In this document: positions 1-8,455 of the stretch, piece after piece
Layout of the letters: every line of letters begins with the position of its first letter
Position numbering within the stretch: the stretch's first letter is position 1
Assembly: GCF_029889845.1 (NCBI RefSeq)
Contig: NZ_JARANV010000008.1
Span: 1-64,000, forward strand
Direction of reading: 5' to 3'
Origin: Halomonas sp. 25-S5
GTDB taxonomy: Bacteria > Pseudomonadota > Gammaproteobacteria > Pseudomonadales > Halomonadaceae
Length of the DNA: 64,000 bases
Position numbers and translations under genes: made by a program
The notes under the pieces: generated by a model
What the model was told of the DNA's origin: nothing
The model's input: only the letters and a program-made list of their open reading frames with translations
Databases searched by the model: none

Positions 1-25
1 AGGGATTTCAATAACCCCCCTCTGC

Positions 26-104
26 CTTGTGATCAACCAACTAATCCGCTGAGGGTACTGTTTGTCTCATACTGTGATCATTAGAAAATCAACCACTTAA
101 TCCG
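26..104. repeat. Imperfect direct repeats behind the recombinase module
   Basis: Two 17-bp copies, at 32-48 and 88-104, match at 15 positions (ATCAACCA then TAATCCG around a variable pair). A related TGTGATCA string occurs at 28-35 and 73-80. They lie between the last module gene and whatever follows to the left. They could be binding sites for a module protein, or the module/cargo boundary. The function is unproven. Confidence 0.45.
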
Positions 105-132
105 GATACCCATAATTTCTTAACGGATCTTG

Positions 133-507
133 CTAGCGAATCTTTTCCACCTTTCCCTTCAAGAGCAAAGCTCTCTCTTCTTTTAACTCATGATTTTCAT
201 GAAGCAGAGATATCTCCCTTTGAAGAGCCTCTTCCCAGAGGCTTTTATACTTTTTGGCCAACATCTTCGCCTCTCTTAACTCCTGGGCGCTTGACGTATC
301 AGGCACTTTGCTTTTCCTCTTTGCTTGATTGATTTCATCAATAAGCGCTGAGTAAATAACCCTAGATTTTTTGATAGTGCCCTTTTTTCTACCCGCTTCA
401 AGGGCTACTGAATCATTCGTGATTTTTGATCCTTTCGCAACACGGATGGGCTTATTCCTTTTAAGGCGATCAAGAGCAGCAAAGTATTCTGACAAAACTT
501 CATCCAT
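133..507 (-). CDS. Small coiled-coil protein, last gene of the recombinase module
   Basis: This 124-aa, highly charged protein is rich in Lys, Arg and Glu. The N-terminal half (about residues 1-60) is basic and could contact DNA. The C-terminal half (about 70-118) has a heptad-like pattern of Leu/Ala among charged residues, typical of a coiled coil. No catalytic motif is visible. The start codon overlaps the end of the 688-aa recombinase gene by 8 nt, so the two are probably translationally coupled. Size, position and composition recall the small third protein of Tn554-type (TnpC) and Gamma-Mobile-Trio modules, which assists or directs recombination. That assignment is an inference. AT-rich codon use matches the rest of the island and not the host genes. 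Confidence 0.75.
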   Translation of the reverse strand: MDEVLSEYFAALDRLKRNKPIRVAKGSKITNDSVALEAGRKKGTIKKSRVIYSALIDEINQAKRKSKVPDTSSAQELREAKMLAKKYKSLWEEALQREISLLHENHELKEERALLLKGKVEKIR

Positions 508-2566
508 TTTCTGTCTCCCTGGATTCGACCTTTGAGTACATAGACTTAAGAATTTTCAACTCAGAAACTTCGGTTCTATATTCAACTGAGTCTTTATTAA
601 GCTTTTCCAAAAATCTTTCTTGAGCACCTATAACTCTCCTGAGTTTAGACCCTTTGAGAATTGCCTTATCACAGCCAATGCATGCTGTAAGCGACCTAAG
701 AGCCTTTCTATCGCAAGAATTCACAGCGATACAACCGCCCAATACGGTTTCTTGGTAGGCGATTTCTCCATTCTTAAACCTGCGCTCGATTACTTTCCTC
801 TCTTCGGCCAGGATGTGACCATCTGCTCTAGCCGTAACCAAAGCCCCAGCAGCACCAAATAAGCGCTCATCTGAAAGAAGAACATCTGAAAGATAGGCAA
901 GTGACTGAGCAATAGGCTGAGCGATTTGGTACTCCTTTATAAAGTGATCTTTAACTTCACTGAGCATATTTTTGGCGAAAGAACTTCCTTGAGAATAATA
1001 TAAAGACATATCATTCGTTATATGCTTTAACTGCCTCCTTAAGGATGGAAGTGACACCATTCCAGAACAGGAAGCATAAAGTGCCAAAGAGCGCCTAAAC
1101 TGATGACTCTTCAAAGGCCAGATACTACCAATGGAAAACTCACTTTCTTCTCTCCATGAGCGAAATGGGTCAATAGATTCAAGCTCAGATACGTCATTCT
1201 CAGTGATCTCGACATGAAGATAGGAAGCCCTTTTATATTCATTCGCGGACATCACCTGGGGTACCAAAACACCATCCTCTGGAAGAGGGATAAAATTAGT
1301 TCCTACGCCTGTATAGCCAGGAGTGATAAACAAGGGAGTTTCCAACATTTTTTTAGGCACTACATTTATAAACCTATAAACAAAATTTGCTAATTTTTGG
1401 GCAAGTCTTACCGCTCTGGCACCAGCATCGTTGGTTACCCATTTAGCATTTTTTTCTCCAAACTTTGTCGTTAATCCTTCGATCAGATAGAATCTATTCC
1501 TATTTCTAACTTGCACGTCTAGGCAATCGAATGGCAGGAATCGTGCTTCTTCATGACGCATTCCCGTAAAAATTTGGATAATGGTTTTGCAAAGGTACTG
1601 AATTTTCATAATTCCTGTTGCTAAACCATGAGGGCTTCGGCTGAATTCTATTTTTTCAAATAGTTCATCGAGTTCTTTTTCCTCGATTAAATCGTCCAAA
1701 GTTTTGTAAAGTCGAGCATCGACATAGGGTTTTCCAGCCTCTATCGCATGCTTGAGAAAACGATCATGCTGAACGAACATCTTGCCTTCTTTGCGGGCCT
1801 TGGTTTTTTGAGCATTATGTGTCAAACCCGTATAAGAATTGTCTTCATGTTTTTCTATAAGCCATATAAGATCATCCATCTTTGGCTCAATAATATCGAG
1901 AAAGCTACAACTATTCCGAATAATTTTTGAATAGATGCGCGAGGGGATAGGTGGGGTCTGACGGAGGCTTTTTCTGTATTCATACAAACTCGACAAAAAA
2001 TCTGTTAATTTATTAACAGTACATATTTCAAACCCTAAAGCTTGAGGTCCCACTTTGAACAATGACTGGATAAGATTCTTTAAAGCAAAAAGAGTATCGC
2101 CTGAGACGGGTTGCCCTCTATCACCTTCAGCCATCTTTCCTAGAAGCTCATAACTTGATAACAACTGCTCTACACTAACATTCTGCTTATAGGCGAACTC
2201 GCCAATAAGTTTAAGAGCGGAGCTTATCTTGGTAATGCTTTTGGTAGAGTGTGCTTTTCTAGGGTGAAACCATATCAAGCAGAAGATAAGTCTCTTCAGA
2301 GAATCCAGTATCTCTCTATTTCTGAAATCAATGTCTCCGGATATCCAATAACCAAAATACAAAGCTGTTGGCCTATATTTAATGTCGTAGGCTCTAAAAT
2401 CCCAGCAGTCGTCTTCAAATACTGATACTGGATTACCGGACCTATCGCGAGAGATAACGAACGAGGGTGTGGGATAATCCCCCAACCGGCCAATGAAATC
2501 ATCCGGAGGCGTAATACCAACAGGAACAGTAATTTTCGACTGCCAAACCGTATTATTAACACTCAA
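500..2566 (-). CDS. Tyrosine recombinase, large, with Cys cluster (module gene 3)
   Basis: This 688-aa protein is a site-specific tyrosine recombinase with a complete catalytic set. The first Arg is at about R337 (TGMRHEEARFL), the second box is H488-x-x-R491 (SHQFRR), a further His is H515 (KHITNDMS), and the nucleophile is Y523 or Y524. It is about twice as long as a simple phage integrase: some 300 residues precede the catalytic core and about 160 follow. The tail contains C612, C618, C629 and C632, a spacing that could bind zinc. It starts 2 nt after the stop of the 630-aa gene and overlaps the 124-aa gene, so the four genes form one operon. It probably cuts and joins island ends together with the 490-aa recombinase. 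Family placement is open. Confidence 0.85.
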   Translation of the reverse strand: MSVNNTVWQSKITVPVGITPPDDFIGRLGDYPTPSFVISRDRSGNPVSVFEDDCWDFRAYDIKYRPTALYFGYWISGDIDFRNREILDSLKRLIFCLIWFHPRKAHSTKSITKISSALKLIGEFAYKQNVSVEQLLSSYELLGKMAEGDRGQPVSGDTLFALKNLIQSLFKVGPQALGFEICTVNKLTDFLSSLYEYRKSLRQTPPIPSRIYSKIIRNSCSFLDIIEPKMDDLIWLIEKHEDNSYTGLTHNAQKTKARKEGKMFVQHDRFLKHAIEAGKPYVDARLYKTLDDLIEEKELDELFEKIEFSRSPHGLATGIMKIQYLCKTIIQIFTGMRHEEARFLPFDCLDVQVRNRNRFYLIEGLTTKFGEKNAKWVTNDAGARAVRLAQKLANFVYRFINVVPKKMLETPLFITPGYTGVGTNFIPLPEDGVLVPQVMSANEYKRASYLHVEITENDVSELESIDPFRSWREESEFSIGSIWPLKSHQFRRSLALYASCSGMVSLPSLRRQLKHITNDMSLYYSQGSSFAKNMLSEVKDHFIKEYQIAQPIAQSLAYLSDVLLSDERLFGAAGALVTARADGHILAEERKVIERRFKNGEIAYQETVLGGCIAVNSCDRKALRSLTACIGCDKAILKGSKLRRVIGAQERFLEKLNKDSVEYRTEVSELKILKSMYSKVESRETENG

Positions 2567-2568
2567 AA

Positions 2569-4461
2569 TTAAACCGCTCCCAGTTCGATTAACATTATAG
2601 CTTTATGCTCCCAGTACGGGTCTAATTCTTCTTTTTCAAAAACCTCATTTTCAATTCTTAAAACCATATCCTGGTGTTCTTTAGATCGCTCCTTGATATG
2701 GTTTATCAGTTCCCATATTCGATGGATAACAGAGCCAAACATTCGATCAAAGTCATCTATTGTACCGCTTAATGGTTTCCCAAGCTCAACCATATATAAG
2801 CAGCTTAATAACTTCCTTATATCCTTATCGTCAGCATGAACAGCATAATTCTCGCAAAACAAGCACCCTTCAGGCTGAACACAATTTGGGACTATTGAAG
2901 TATCAGCATTCGGCTTTGTTGGATCGCCCTGGCTTTTGCAAGATCCAACAGCACTCTCTATATATCCTAAACTAATATCTTCATCACGATCAGAAATAAT
3001 AATCGCGCTACTAGAAAGATAATTTAGGAAGGCTCCCATTTGGTCAACATGTGTTGTGTGAGACCCTGCAGCGTAGTTATTTTTTACCACATACTCTGTA
3101 TTTTGAAGAAGAGTTGCCGTGGTGGAGATATCAGAGTTAGAGATTAGCCAATCGGATTTTGCAGCTCGCCACTCACTAGGCATGACAAGGCTTGCTGGGA
3201 CACCTAGCTTTTCGAATGCTCTGGTTACGGGAAACATAGTTTCTTGCGCTTTAAGGCCCGTAAGTATCAGTGCATCAGACTCTACTACTTCAGCAAGATA
3301 CTTTCTCATTTTTATGTATTTTTTGAACTTCTTGACAAACTTATTTTGGATCTCAAAGCTTACCTTTCTATTGCCAGCTCGAAACTTTACTGCTTTAAAT
3401 CCGTATCGCTCTTTCTTTAGCTCATAGTCTTCGCTCCATTTAAGGTTAAAAACCTGAGCACTATTCATCCCAGTATTAGCCAAAAACAGGGTAGCAAAAG
3501 ATAACGTCGCCAAACGAGCCAGCTGAATTCTTGAATGATGAAAATATTTCTTATTTGTTTTTGTAAGTGCCGATAGTGCTTTATGGTAATTATTCTTTAC
3601 GATTCCGCTGGCGTTTCCGTAAGCTCGTTCATATTCCTCAGGAGTCCTGAGGCGGCCCTCACGACGATTAATGAATCTAGAATTCCTGTAATCGGCCACT
3701 GATCCATACTTATCAAGTTCTTTATAGAAGAACGAGTACGAGGGGAAAACCCACTGATCAGGCTCAGGAAGACCTATACACTTGGGGAAACTAATGTGGA
3801 AAGGATAGTCTTCTTTATTCATTATAAAATCTGAAATTCTCTCAAACAGAGCGTCACAGACTGAAAGTGAGATTGACTGTCTATCTTCCGATGGAGGTTC
3901 GCGAGACTCTGAGTCATTTCTTGTGTAAAGCTCATTGACTCCTGAGTTAATATCACCATAGTCCATGGTATATGATAGCAAGTCTCTTGCGGCTGCTTGA
4001 TAAGGAACTGCCGTGCCTGTCTTTAACTTATATGTATTTACCTGCTCATGCAAATATCTTACGAATCCTACATAGGCTTTTTTAGCATTTTCTTTGCTAT
4101 GATGAAATTCATCATGCCCGCTTTCATCACACCAAGTTATGAATTTACAGCAAGACCTAAACAAACCGCTTAGTGATATTCCTTTTCTAGAATCATACAT
4201 TACCAAATTATCGAAATAAGAAATAACTTCATGGACATAAGAGATGCGGTCTTCCATTAAGCTATCAATAACCACAAAGCGTTTTTGCGTTGTCAAGTAC
4301 CTCCAAAAGTAACACATCCCCCCTACCCAAATCTTCTGGTTATCCTCGGTAACCAGTATGGCTTTGCTTGGGTCTATTATGCTTGATCCTCTTAATGGAA
4401 GCTTATATTCTTTCTCTATCTCCTTAAAATTAGTAAATTTCACTGATATCACCCACAGCAT
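2569..4461 (-). CDS. Degenerate tyrosine-recombinase relative (module gene 2)
   Basis: This 630-aa protein keeps the outline of a tyrosine recombinase core but not its active site. Where box I normally has Arg it reads NTGMNSAQV, with N333. In box II the usual H-x-x-R reads S429-E-W-R432, so the His is lost and the Arg kept. The next box reads LLQNTEYVV, with Asn at the usual His, followed by a candidate Tyr at Y463. C527, C533 and C536 near the C-terminus form a possible zinc site. It overlaps the upstream 490-aa gene by 32 nt. In-frame GTG codons 4 and 7 are alternative starts. It is probably a structural or regulatory partner in a multi-recombinase complex and not an active enzyme. That role is inferred from residue loss and operon position. 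Confidence 0.8.
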   Translation of the reverse strand: MLWVISVKFTNFKEIEKEYKLPLRGSSIIDPSKAILVTEDNQKIWVGGMCYFWRYLTTQKRFVVIDSLMEDRISYVHEVISYFDNLVMYDSRKGISLSGLFRSCCKFITWCDESGHDEFHHSKENAKKAYVGFVRYLHEQVNTYKLKTGTAVPYQAAARDLLSYTMDYGDINSGVNELYTRNDSESREPPSEDRQSISLSVCDALFERISDFIMNKEDYPFHISFPKCIGLPEPDQWVFPSYSFFYKELDKYGSVADYRNSRFINRREGRLRTPEEYERAYGNASGIVKNNYHKALSALTKTNKKYFHHSRIQLARLATLSFATLFLANTGMNSAQVFNLKWSEDYELKKERYGFKAVKFRAGNRKVSFEIQNKFVKKFKKYIKMRKYLAEVVESDALILTGLKAQETMFPVTRAFEKLGVPASLVMPSEWRAAKSDWLISNSDISTTATLLQNTEYVVKNNYAAGSHTTHVDQMGAFLNYLSSSAIIISDRDEDISLGYIESAVGSCKSQGDPTKPNADTSIVPNCVQPEGCLFCENYAVHADDKDIRKLLSCLYMVELGKPLSGTIDDFDRMFGSVIHRIWELINHIKERSKEHQDMVLRIENEVFEKEELDPYWEHKAIMLIELGAV

Positions 4462-5902
4462 TCATCAACTTCTCAAGGTGGGTTTCATAACCTTTCTGGG
4501 TATCCCTGACCATTTTGATATTATATTCATGATTCAAGTACAGGTCGGTCGTCTCTAATTTTTCATGACCCATAGCTGATCTAACAAAGTCTCTAGCTTG
4601 GTGTAGAGTAATCACTCCTAACTGGACTTCTCGAAGCTTCATCTCTGTGAGGTTCATTCCAAACGTGGCTCTCAAGTCATGAAACTTGTATCTATAATTG
4701 CTATCATTAAGTCTAAGTCGCATCAGTGGCAAAACATGCTGGGAGATAAACTGCCTTACTAACGCGCCATCCCTAGCACGCCTTTTCGTATTACTTGGGT
4801 CGAAATTTGAAAGATCAGATTTTGAATCGTAATAAGGACTTCCTCGGTTTGTTAGGAATACATTTACTTTTTCCTTGTCGCCTTTATACTTTTCCCTTCT
4901 GCTTGCTGCCCTTTCACTACTTATATACACTCTTAATTTATTAAAAAGCCAGACTGGGAATCTCAACACCATCCGCTTTCCATTTTTTGTATCGACCATA
5001 GTAGATGGACCAACTTTTATTCGAACCTCGTTACCGCTACTCAACCTGCTCTCAGTGAAGTGCCTATCCCTGAGAGTAAGGACTGTTTGTATTCGTGCAC
5101 CGGTAAATAGGGAAATAAGGTGTATTAGCGTCATCTCTACATTCCCTAGCCTAGCAAGTATTCTTATTAGTTCTACCTGTTCATCAAGAGGTAACGGCCT
5201 TAATTCTCCTGCGTCATTGATTGAGTCTGAGTATGGATCATCAAATTTAGGCGATTTTATCGCTATATCAGTAGCAGCAACTTTCTTAGATTTTGCAGAC
5301 CCGTACCGGTCGTTGATACTGATATAAGCATCATGCTCATCCCAAGGTGGGTTACTCAATGTAATCGCTGTTTCGCCTATAATCCAACGATAGAAGCCAA
5401 GGATTGAACTTACTCTGCGTGAAGCTGTAGTTGATGAAAGGTCACCAGCTTGTACGGATAAAACTAGAGAATTCCTATACCTATAGGTTGGTCTTAGCAA
5501 CTTCCTTTTAGGGAACTCAAATGGGTCTAGCCCCTCATTTTCAAGGAATTTTTTATAATAAGACAAGTCGGAGGCGATGGAATGAAAGGTTGATATAGAG
5601 CCTTTTAAACCATTTTCAAATCGAGCTAGAAGGTATAGGTTTGCTTCCTTCCAAGGCGCATTAACCCCATTCAGTACAACTGGAAAATAGTTATATGAAT
5701 AATCGTCAATTTTTTTATATTTCCCGCTATGATCCCCAAAGGGGCGTGAATAGTAAGTTGTTGACACACCACCACGGCTAGCAGGAATAATGTTTTTAAT
5801 GGCATTCTGATCAGATTTCTGACACGTTTCCGTCAATATTAATGTTGGTAATATCAATACCTTAGATTTTTCCACTTTACCTTGCTCTCGGTCCATTTTC
5901 AT
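4430..5902 (-). CDS. Tyrosine recombinase/integrase at the island end (module gene 1)
   Basis: This 490-aa protein has a full tyrosine-recombinase catalytic set: R270 (FTGARIQTVL), H408 and R411 (FHDLRATFG), H446 (MGHEKLETT) and the nucleophile Y455 (DLYLNHE). An N-terminal region of about 230 residues, including a segment like SAM-type core-binding domains (about 85-175), precedes the catalytic domain. It is the first gene of the four-gene module and starts 41 bp from the umuC junction. ATG codon 3 is an alternative start. Position and intact active site make it the best candidate for the enzyme that recognises the umuC target. Codon use is AT-rich like the rest of the island. Confidence 0.9.
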   Translation of the reverse strand: MKMDREQGKVEKSKVLILPTLILTETCQKSDQNAIKNIIPASRGGVSTTYYSRPFGDHSGKYKKIDDYSYNYFPVVLNGVNAPWKEANLYLLARFENGLKGSISTFHSIASDLSYYKKFLENEGLDPFEFPKRKLLRPTYRYRNSLVLSVQAGDLSSTTASRRVSSILGFYRWIIGETAITLSNPPWDEHDAYISINDRYGSAKSKKVAATDIAIKSPKFDDPYSDSINDAGELRPLPLDEQVELIRILARLGNVEMTLIHLISLFTGARIQTVLTLRDRHFTESRLSSGNEVRIKVGPSTMVDTKNGKRMVLRFPVWLFNKLRVYISSERAASRREKYKGDKEKVNVFLTNRGSPYYDSKSDLSNFDPSNTKRRARDGALVRQFISQHVLPLMRLRLNDSNYRYKFHDLRATFGMNLTEMKLREVQLGVITLHQARDFVRSAMGHEKLETTDLYLNHEYNIKMVRDTQKGYETHLEKLMNAVGDISEIY

Positions 5903-5950
5903 TAAATCTACAGTAATGCAGAATCTAGTGCAAACCTACAGGTAACAACG
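5903..5950. other. Island/umuC junction (attachment site side)
   Basis: Between the integrase start codon and umuC lie short direct repeats, CTACAGTAAT at 5908-5917 and CTACAGGTAA at 5936-5945. The second runs into the target sequence AACAACGACGGC, which encodes Asn-Asn-Asp-Gly of UmuC. Repeats at an element end next to the integrase gene are typical recombinase binding sites. The exact crossover cannot be fixed without the other island end. Confidence 0.55.
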
Positions 5951-7125
5951 ACGGCTGCGTGGTGGCGCGCTCCAACGAGCTCAGGGCGCTGGGCGTGGCG
6001 ATGGGCGCGCCGATGCACCTGCTGCCGCCGGCCATCCGCCGCCAGGCGGTGCTGCTCTCCAGCAACTATGCGCTCTACGGCGACATGAGCCGCCGGGTCA
6101 ACCTGATCCTGGCCGAGTTTTCGCCGGACGTGGAGGCCTACTCCATCGACGAGAGCTTCGTGGGCTTTTCCGGCTTCGCCCCGGCCGGCCTGGAGGCGCA
6201 TGCCCAGCGGCTGCGCGAGACGGTACGCCGCGATACCGGCATTCCCGTCTGCGTGGGGCTGGCGCCGACCCGGGTGCTGGCCAAGGTGGCCAACCGGGCG
6301 GCCAAGTCGCTCGCGGCCTACGAGGGCGTCTGCCTGCTCGAGGCCGAGGGGCCCGCCACCCGGGCGCTGCTCGAGGGGCTGCCGGTGACCGAGCTGTGGG
6401 GCGTGGCGCGACGCACCGCCGAACGCCTGGCGCTGATGGAGATCCACACCGCCTGGCAGCTGCGCCAGGCCGACCCCAAGCAGGTCCGCCGCCATTTCTC
6501 GGTGGTGCTGGAGCGCATCGTCTGGGAGCTGCGCGGCCGCCCGGCCATCGTCCTCGATGACCTCCATGAGCCGCGCCAGCGCATCATGGTCTCGCGCTCC
6601 TTCGGCCGGCTGACCGGCGCCTTCCCGGACCTGCAGGAGGCCGTGCGCCAGCACGCCGCCCGGGCCGCCGAGAAGCTGCGCGACCAGGGCAGCCAGGCCC
6701 GGGCGCTGATGGTTTTTGTGCGCAGCAACCCGCACCTGGCCGGCGAGCGCCAGTACCGCAACAGCGTGGTGGTGGCGTTACCGGCCCCCAGCGACGACAG
6801 CCGCGAGCTGCTCGAGGCCGCCGCCCGGGGGCTCGCGGCGATCTTCCTCGAGGGCGTGCGCTACCAGAAGTGCGGGGTGATGCTGCTCGACCTGGTGGAG
6901 GCCGACCGCCATCAGCTCTCGCTGCTGGCGCCACGCAGCGAGGCGGCGCGCGGGCGCAGCCAGCGGCTGATGGCGACGGTGGACCGGCTCAACCGCGAGA
7001 TGGGCCGCGATACCGTGCGCTTCGGCCTGCCGCGCCGGGGCACCGCCTGGGCGCTGCGCTGCCAGCGGCGCACCTCGCGCTACACCACCCGCTGGGACGA
7101 GTTGATGCGGGTCAAGACGCGCTGA
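5944..7125 (+). pseudogene. umuC: umuC 3' fragment (DNA polymerase V subunit), cut by the island
   Basis: The reading frame matches the Y-family polymerase UmuC from the NNDGC motif (about residue 32 of E. coli UmuC) to the C-terminus. It keeps the YSIDESF catalytic motif, VCVGLAPTRVLAKVAN, HFSVVLERIVWELRG and the C-terminal RYTTRWDELMRVK. The first roughly 31 residues are missing, including the first catalytic Asp of the palm (DVNAFYAS in E. coli). A GTG at 5959 could start translation, but the product would lack that Asp and the start of the palm. The break coincides with the AT-rich island boundary, so disruption by insertion is the natural reading. The 5' part, and probably umuD, should lie beyond the far end of the island. 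Translesion synthesis by Pol V would be lost unless a second copy exists. Confidence 0.92.
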
Positions 7126-7234
7126 GAACGTGCCGCAAGCCGTGGTGGTGACGGCATCGTCAACGGCGCCTCCATTCCCGGGGACGTCGGCCAGTCGCAG
7201 GCCGGCGCCTGACCCGCCGGCAAGCCCTGAGGCG

Positions 7235-8449
7235 CTAGCCGTCGCCGCTCCCGCTCGTTGACCGCTCGGTTGCCTCGCGGCGGGCGGCGAGGCGGGCCTG
7301 TCGGATCAGCCACAGGCCGACCAGGGCGATGCCCGCGAGGACGGCGAAGACCGGCGTGTAGCGGCCGAACAGGCCGTGCAGTGCCGTGAACAGGGGGAGG
7401 CCGAGCAGCACGCCGCCATAGGTGAAGACCAGGCAGCCGCCGGCGGCATCGGCGATGCGCTCGGCCGGCGCCAGCTGGGTGATCTCGGCCATGAAGACGC
7501 CGTTCCAGCCCAGCGAGGAGAGGCTCAGCAGGCACAGCAGGCCAGTGACCAGCGGCCTGGGCCAGGCCGGCGTCATGGTGGCCACCAGCAGGGCGCCGAC
7601 CGCGGTGGTGCAGGCGATCAGGGCGAGAGCGGTCAGGCGGTCGCCCAGCCGGTCGCCGACCCAGCCCCAGCCGATGCGCCCGACGATCCCGACGACCTGC
7701 ACGCCGGACATCACCAGCCCCGCCTCGACCAGGCCGAAGGCCAGGTCCTCCACCAGCAGCGCCACGGTGAAGGCCGAGACCGATAGCTGGATCGCCGAGA
7801 AGCAGAGGCTGAGCAGCGCCACGTGGCGCAGCGAACGCTGCTGCCAAACGACGGCGAGCCCGGCGAAGGGGGTGGCCAGCCAGGGGGTGTGGGGGTCGCG
7901 CTGGTCGTCCCAGCGAGGCCGGGCGAGCTGCAGGGCGGCGATGCCGGCCAGGGCGAGGCCGGTGAGCACCAGCAGCCCCGCCTGCCAGCCGATCAGCAGC
8001 GCCAGGAAGGGGGCGCTGGCGCCGGCGATCACCCCGCCCAGGGGCACGCCGGACTGCTTGAGGGAGAAGATCAGCCCGCGTCGCCCGGGCGGGGTGAAGC
8101 GCACCAGCAGAAGGGAGGCCGAGGGGTTGGTCAGGCCATAGCCGAGGCCGGCCACCAGCGAGGCGACGGCGAAGCTCGGCAGGGTGGGGATGGCCAGCAG
8201 CCCGGCGCCGCCGCCCAGCAGGGCCAGCGAGAGCTGGCTGGTGCGGCAGGGGCCCAGGCGCCGGGTCAGGGGGCCACCCACCAGCGACGTCAGCATGGCG
8301 CCGGCGAAGATCAGGCTGACCTGCAGGCCCACCGTGGCCGAGGAGACCCCCAGGGCCCTGGCCACCTCCGGCGCGATGGCGGCGGGAAACAGCGCCACCA
8401 GCGAGGAGAAGGCCAGCACCAGGGTGGTGGCGAGCAGGACGACCGGCAC
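7235..8449 (-). CDS. MFS transporter
   Basis: This 404-aa integral membrane protein has about twelve hydrophobic segments and the major-facilitator signature GGPLTRRLGP between helices 2 and 3. A second such signature, WVGDRLGDRL, lies after the central loop (about residues 180-205). The start is GTG at 8449, only 6 nt after the stop of the HMG-CoA-lyase-family gene, so it is the last gene of the catabolic operon. The substrate cannot be read from sequence. Context suggests import or export of the same acid or a by-product, in parallel with the TRAP system. The C-terminus is short, polar and cytoplasmic. Confidence 0.85.
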   Translation of the reverse strand: MPVVLLATTLVLAFSSLVALFPAAIAPEVARALGVSSATVGLQVSLIFAGAMLTSLVGGPLTRRLGPCRTSQLSLALLGGGAGLLAIPTLPSFAVASLVAGLGYGLTNPSASLLLVRFTPPGRRGLIFSLKQSGVPLGGVIAGASAPFLALLIGWQAGLLVLTGLALAGIAALQLARPRWDDQRDPHTPWLATPFAGLAVVWQQRSLRHVALLSLCFSAIQLSVSAFTVALLVEDLAFGLVEAGLVMSGVQVVGIVGRIGWGWVGDRLGDRLTALALIACTTAVGALLVATMTPAWPRPLVTGLLCLLSLSSLGWNGVFMAEITQLAPAERIADAAGGCLVFTYGGVLLGLPLFTALHGLFGRYTPVFAVLAGIALVGLWLIRQARLAARREATERSTSGSGDG

Positions 8450-8455
8450 GGCGGT

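Larger units (their letters stand above)
1..5943. mobile_element. Integration end of a mobile island inserted in umuC
   Basis: This stretch is visibly AT-rich, while everything to its right is strongly GC-rich. It carries four overlapping or nearly abutting minus-strand genes, three of them tyrosine-recombinase relatives. The right boundary is set by umuC: its conserved codons resume at 5944, and the bases just before it do not encode UmuC. The first recombinase gene starts 41 bp from this boundary, as is usual for an integrase gene at an element end. The left end, any cargo and the 5' part of umuC lie outside the window. Multi-recombinase modules of this general kind are known (Tn554 TnpA/B/C, RIT elements, Gamma-Mobile-Trio islands). 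Which family this belongs to cannot be settled by reading alone. Confidence 0.85.

Noticed and set aside
620..862. Plus-strand short frames inside the island
   Set aside because: They lie opposite the 688-aa recombinase, are short, and show no start signals or motifs.
5959..7125. umuC as an intact gene starting at GTG 5959
   Set aside because: It would lack the first palm Asp and about 35 residues, and the break falls at an abrupt composition change, so it is a fragment.
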